Shown one piece after another: positions 62,787 through 64,000 of a DNA stretch of 64,000 nucleotides. The stretch spans positions 186,001 through 250,000 of the forward strand of contig NZ_VCBC01000004.1 of assembly GCF_005843925.1 (NCBI RefSeq), in the 5' to 3' direction. Under the pieces are notes generated by a model. That model saw only the letters and a list, made by a program, of their open reading frames with translations. It searched no databases and had not been told where the DNA came from. This DNA is from Thalassotalea litorea (GTDB taxonomy: Bacteria; Pseudomonadota; Gammaproteobacteria; Enterobacterales; Alteromonadaceae). Both the position numbers and the translations under genes were made by a program. Every line of letters begins with the position of its first letter. Positions within the stretch are counted from its first letter, which is position 1.

Positions 62787-64000
62787 TTAATTAGATGCAG
62801 GGTTTACAATAGGTAAGTCAATGACAAAGCTTACACCGTGGTTTTTTATCGTCGCGCTTTCATCAGCAAGACTATCACCCTGAATCGGTTCCAAGTTTTT
62901 ACCCGCATATCCGGGGGCCAGATTATGGGCGCTAATCGTGCCTTGATGATGATCGACAATCAATCGGCTGATATACAGGCCGATCCCCAGGTGCGATGCA
63001 TCCGAATTATTGGTGCGCAAAGAAACCATGGCATCGAAAATATTTTGGCTCATATCATCAGGAAGCGATGAACCGTAATTGGTAATGGTGATTCGCGCGG
63101 ACTTTTTGTGTTTTGCCAGGGAGATCTCAATCGCCTGGTCGTTATCACTAAAATCGACGGCATTGGAAACCAGCTTATCTAACAATTGCGCGATATGATC
63201 ATCGCTGCCGCTAATATAGAGTGGTTTGTCGGCAATCTTTACCGAAAAATGTTGCTGCGGATAGATTTGCTGGTAACCATAACTGCACCCCTGCACCAGT
63301 TGTACCAGATCAAAAGTAATAAACTCACTGGTTTGCAGCGCTTGCTCTAATTGTGTCGCTTCGCTCATGGTCTGCAACATGGTATTTAAACGCTCAATAC
63401 CTTGGTGGGCTCGGGTCAGATATCGCTGTTGATTATCATCCGTCGCATGGTAGTTCAAATTTTCTAACGAAGAACGAACCAAGGCAACTGGTGTTTTCAG
63501 TTCATGGGACAAGCGAGAAGACATGGTCTGCAAATAATTATTGTATTGACCAAGTTGGCCGAGGATATTGGCAAAACTTCTCGATAAATCACCGATTTCA
63601 TCTTTTGCCGGCAAGTTCAATAAAGGTTGCACGATACGACCATGATCGTCGACCACCGCTTCGGTTGCATTGCGCAAGCGGCGAATACGCAGCGAGATCC
63701 GTAATGCATAAAACAACAGGGCCGCCACTGAGATATAAATCATCAAAGAAGTAATAACTACCCCTTCGATAGCACTGTTACGAATATCTCGAATACCATG
63801 GGTTGTTTCTTCAACTATCACCGCACCTTTGACTTGATTGTTGACATAAATGGGGTGCGCCGCTGACAGGATCACCGCCTTGTTATCCTTAGTGGTCCAC
63901 CACATGGTCGCAGGTGTTCCCGTTAATGCTTGTTGAACATGGGATTGTTTATTTTGTCGGTATTCAAATTCTTCACTGGTAAAGTCACTGCTCGGTTTGG
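62787..64000 (-). CDS. Sensor histidine kinase, dedicated-sortase-system type, N-terminus outside window
   Basis: The frame stays open to base 64000, so the Met at 63905 is internal. Visible order: end of a sensor region (MWWTTKDNKAVILSAAHPIY, VKGAVIVEETTHGIRDIRN), a membrane helix, a HAMP domain, the dimerisation helix with phospho-His in MSSRLSHELKTPVALVRSS, and an ATPase domain (DKLVSNAVDFS, HLGIGLYISRLIVDHHQG). The WxxTKDNKAVILSAAHP and EETTHGIR segments match the proteobacterial dedicated sortase system kinase (PdsS). The sortase genes would lie beyond the right edge. Confidence 0.8.
   Translation of the reverse strand, partial: KPSSDFTSEEFEYRQNKQSHVQQALTGTPATMWWTTKDNKAVILSAAHPIYVNNQVKGAVIVEETTHGIRDIRNSAIEGVVITSLMIYISVAALLFYALRISLRIRRLRNATEAVVDDHGRIVQPLLNLPAKDEIGDLSRSFANILGQLGQYNNYLQTMSSRLSHELKTPVALVRSSLENLNYHATDDNQQRYLTRAHQGIERLNTMLQTMSEATQLEQALQTSEFITFDLVQLVQGCSYGYQQIYPQQHFSVKIADKPLYISGSDDHIAQLLDKLVSNAVDFSDNDQAIEISLAKHKKSARITITNYGSSLPDDMSQNIFDAMVSLRTNNSDASHLGIGLYISRLIVDHHQGTISAHNLAPGYAGKNLEPIQGDSLADESATIKNHGVSFVIDLPIVNPASN

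Noticed and set aside
62622..62816. 64-codon plus-strand gene opposite the kinase end
   Set aside because: No ribosome site, no recognisable family, and it overlaps the kinase stop region in antisense.

Overview
The window looks like chromosomal DNA of a marine gammaproteobacterium of the order Alteromonadales, most like the Colwellia/Thalassotalea group. This is inferred from gene content and order: purL-mltF-tadA, pilT-pilU beside yggS-proC-yggT, metK / rsmE-gshB-yqgE-ruvX, ygfB-pepP-ubiH-ubiI with 6S RNA, folX-folM-folE, MetJ operators, a dedicated-sortase-type histidine kinase, and a moderate to low GC content. Most of the window is housekeeping. I see no tRNA, rRNA, prophage, insertion sequence or CRISPR array.

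Layout. 1-9.7 kb: a truncated secreted protein, a GST, a DUF2884 protein, CinA, a DUF4097 protein, a DUF4153 membrane protein, a carboxylesterase and a small unknown gene bracketed by GGGGTCAGAG-type inverted repeats. 7.5-19.4 kb: two S9 peptidases, an RraB-like protein behind an odd 11-bp repeat, a small zinc ribbon, a GNAT enzyme, AcpH, an IYD-like nitroreductase, an MFS carrier, a tandem pair of unknown paralogues and a Tat-exported class V aminotransferase. 19.6-33.7 kb: purL, mltF, an unannotated 40-aa basic ORF, tadA, a PspB-like gene, hemW-rdgB, a DUF4426 gene, yggT, proC, yggS, pilT-pilU. 33.7-39.7 kb: an 18-unit 25-bp tandem array, metK under a MetJ operator, an unannotated 29-aa membrane microprotein below a perfect 20-bp palindrome, then rsmE-gshB-yqgE-ruvX. 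39.7-48 kb: two degenerate TPR/GGDEF-like proteins, a split borosin pair (precursor plus tetrapyrrole-methylase-fold methyltransferase), serA and rpiA. 48-64 kb: a DUF3718 protein, ygfA, an outer membrane protein, 6S RNA, ygfB-pepP-ubiH-ubiI, folX-folM-folE, a MetJ-controlled GAF protein, and the glycogen genes glgC-glgA with a solo CBM48 protein. A histidine kinase runs off the right edge.

The most interesting system is at 44.3-45.6 kb. The 264-aa enzyme closely resembles the split borosin alpha-N-methyltransferases of the Shewanella SonM type. The 94-aa gene next to it has the layout of the SonA-type precursor: a helical binding domain, a short hydrophobic core and an acidic tail. This predicts a ribosomal peptide with backbone N-methylation. 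Second is a GAF protein related to free methionine-R-sulfoxide reductase that has lost two of the three family cysteines and sits directly behind tandem MetJ boxes, which ties it to methionine metabolism.

Functions were assigned by reading translations and recalling family motifs; no database search was run. Start codons were moved from the longest open frame where a ribosome binding site or the family length supported it.
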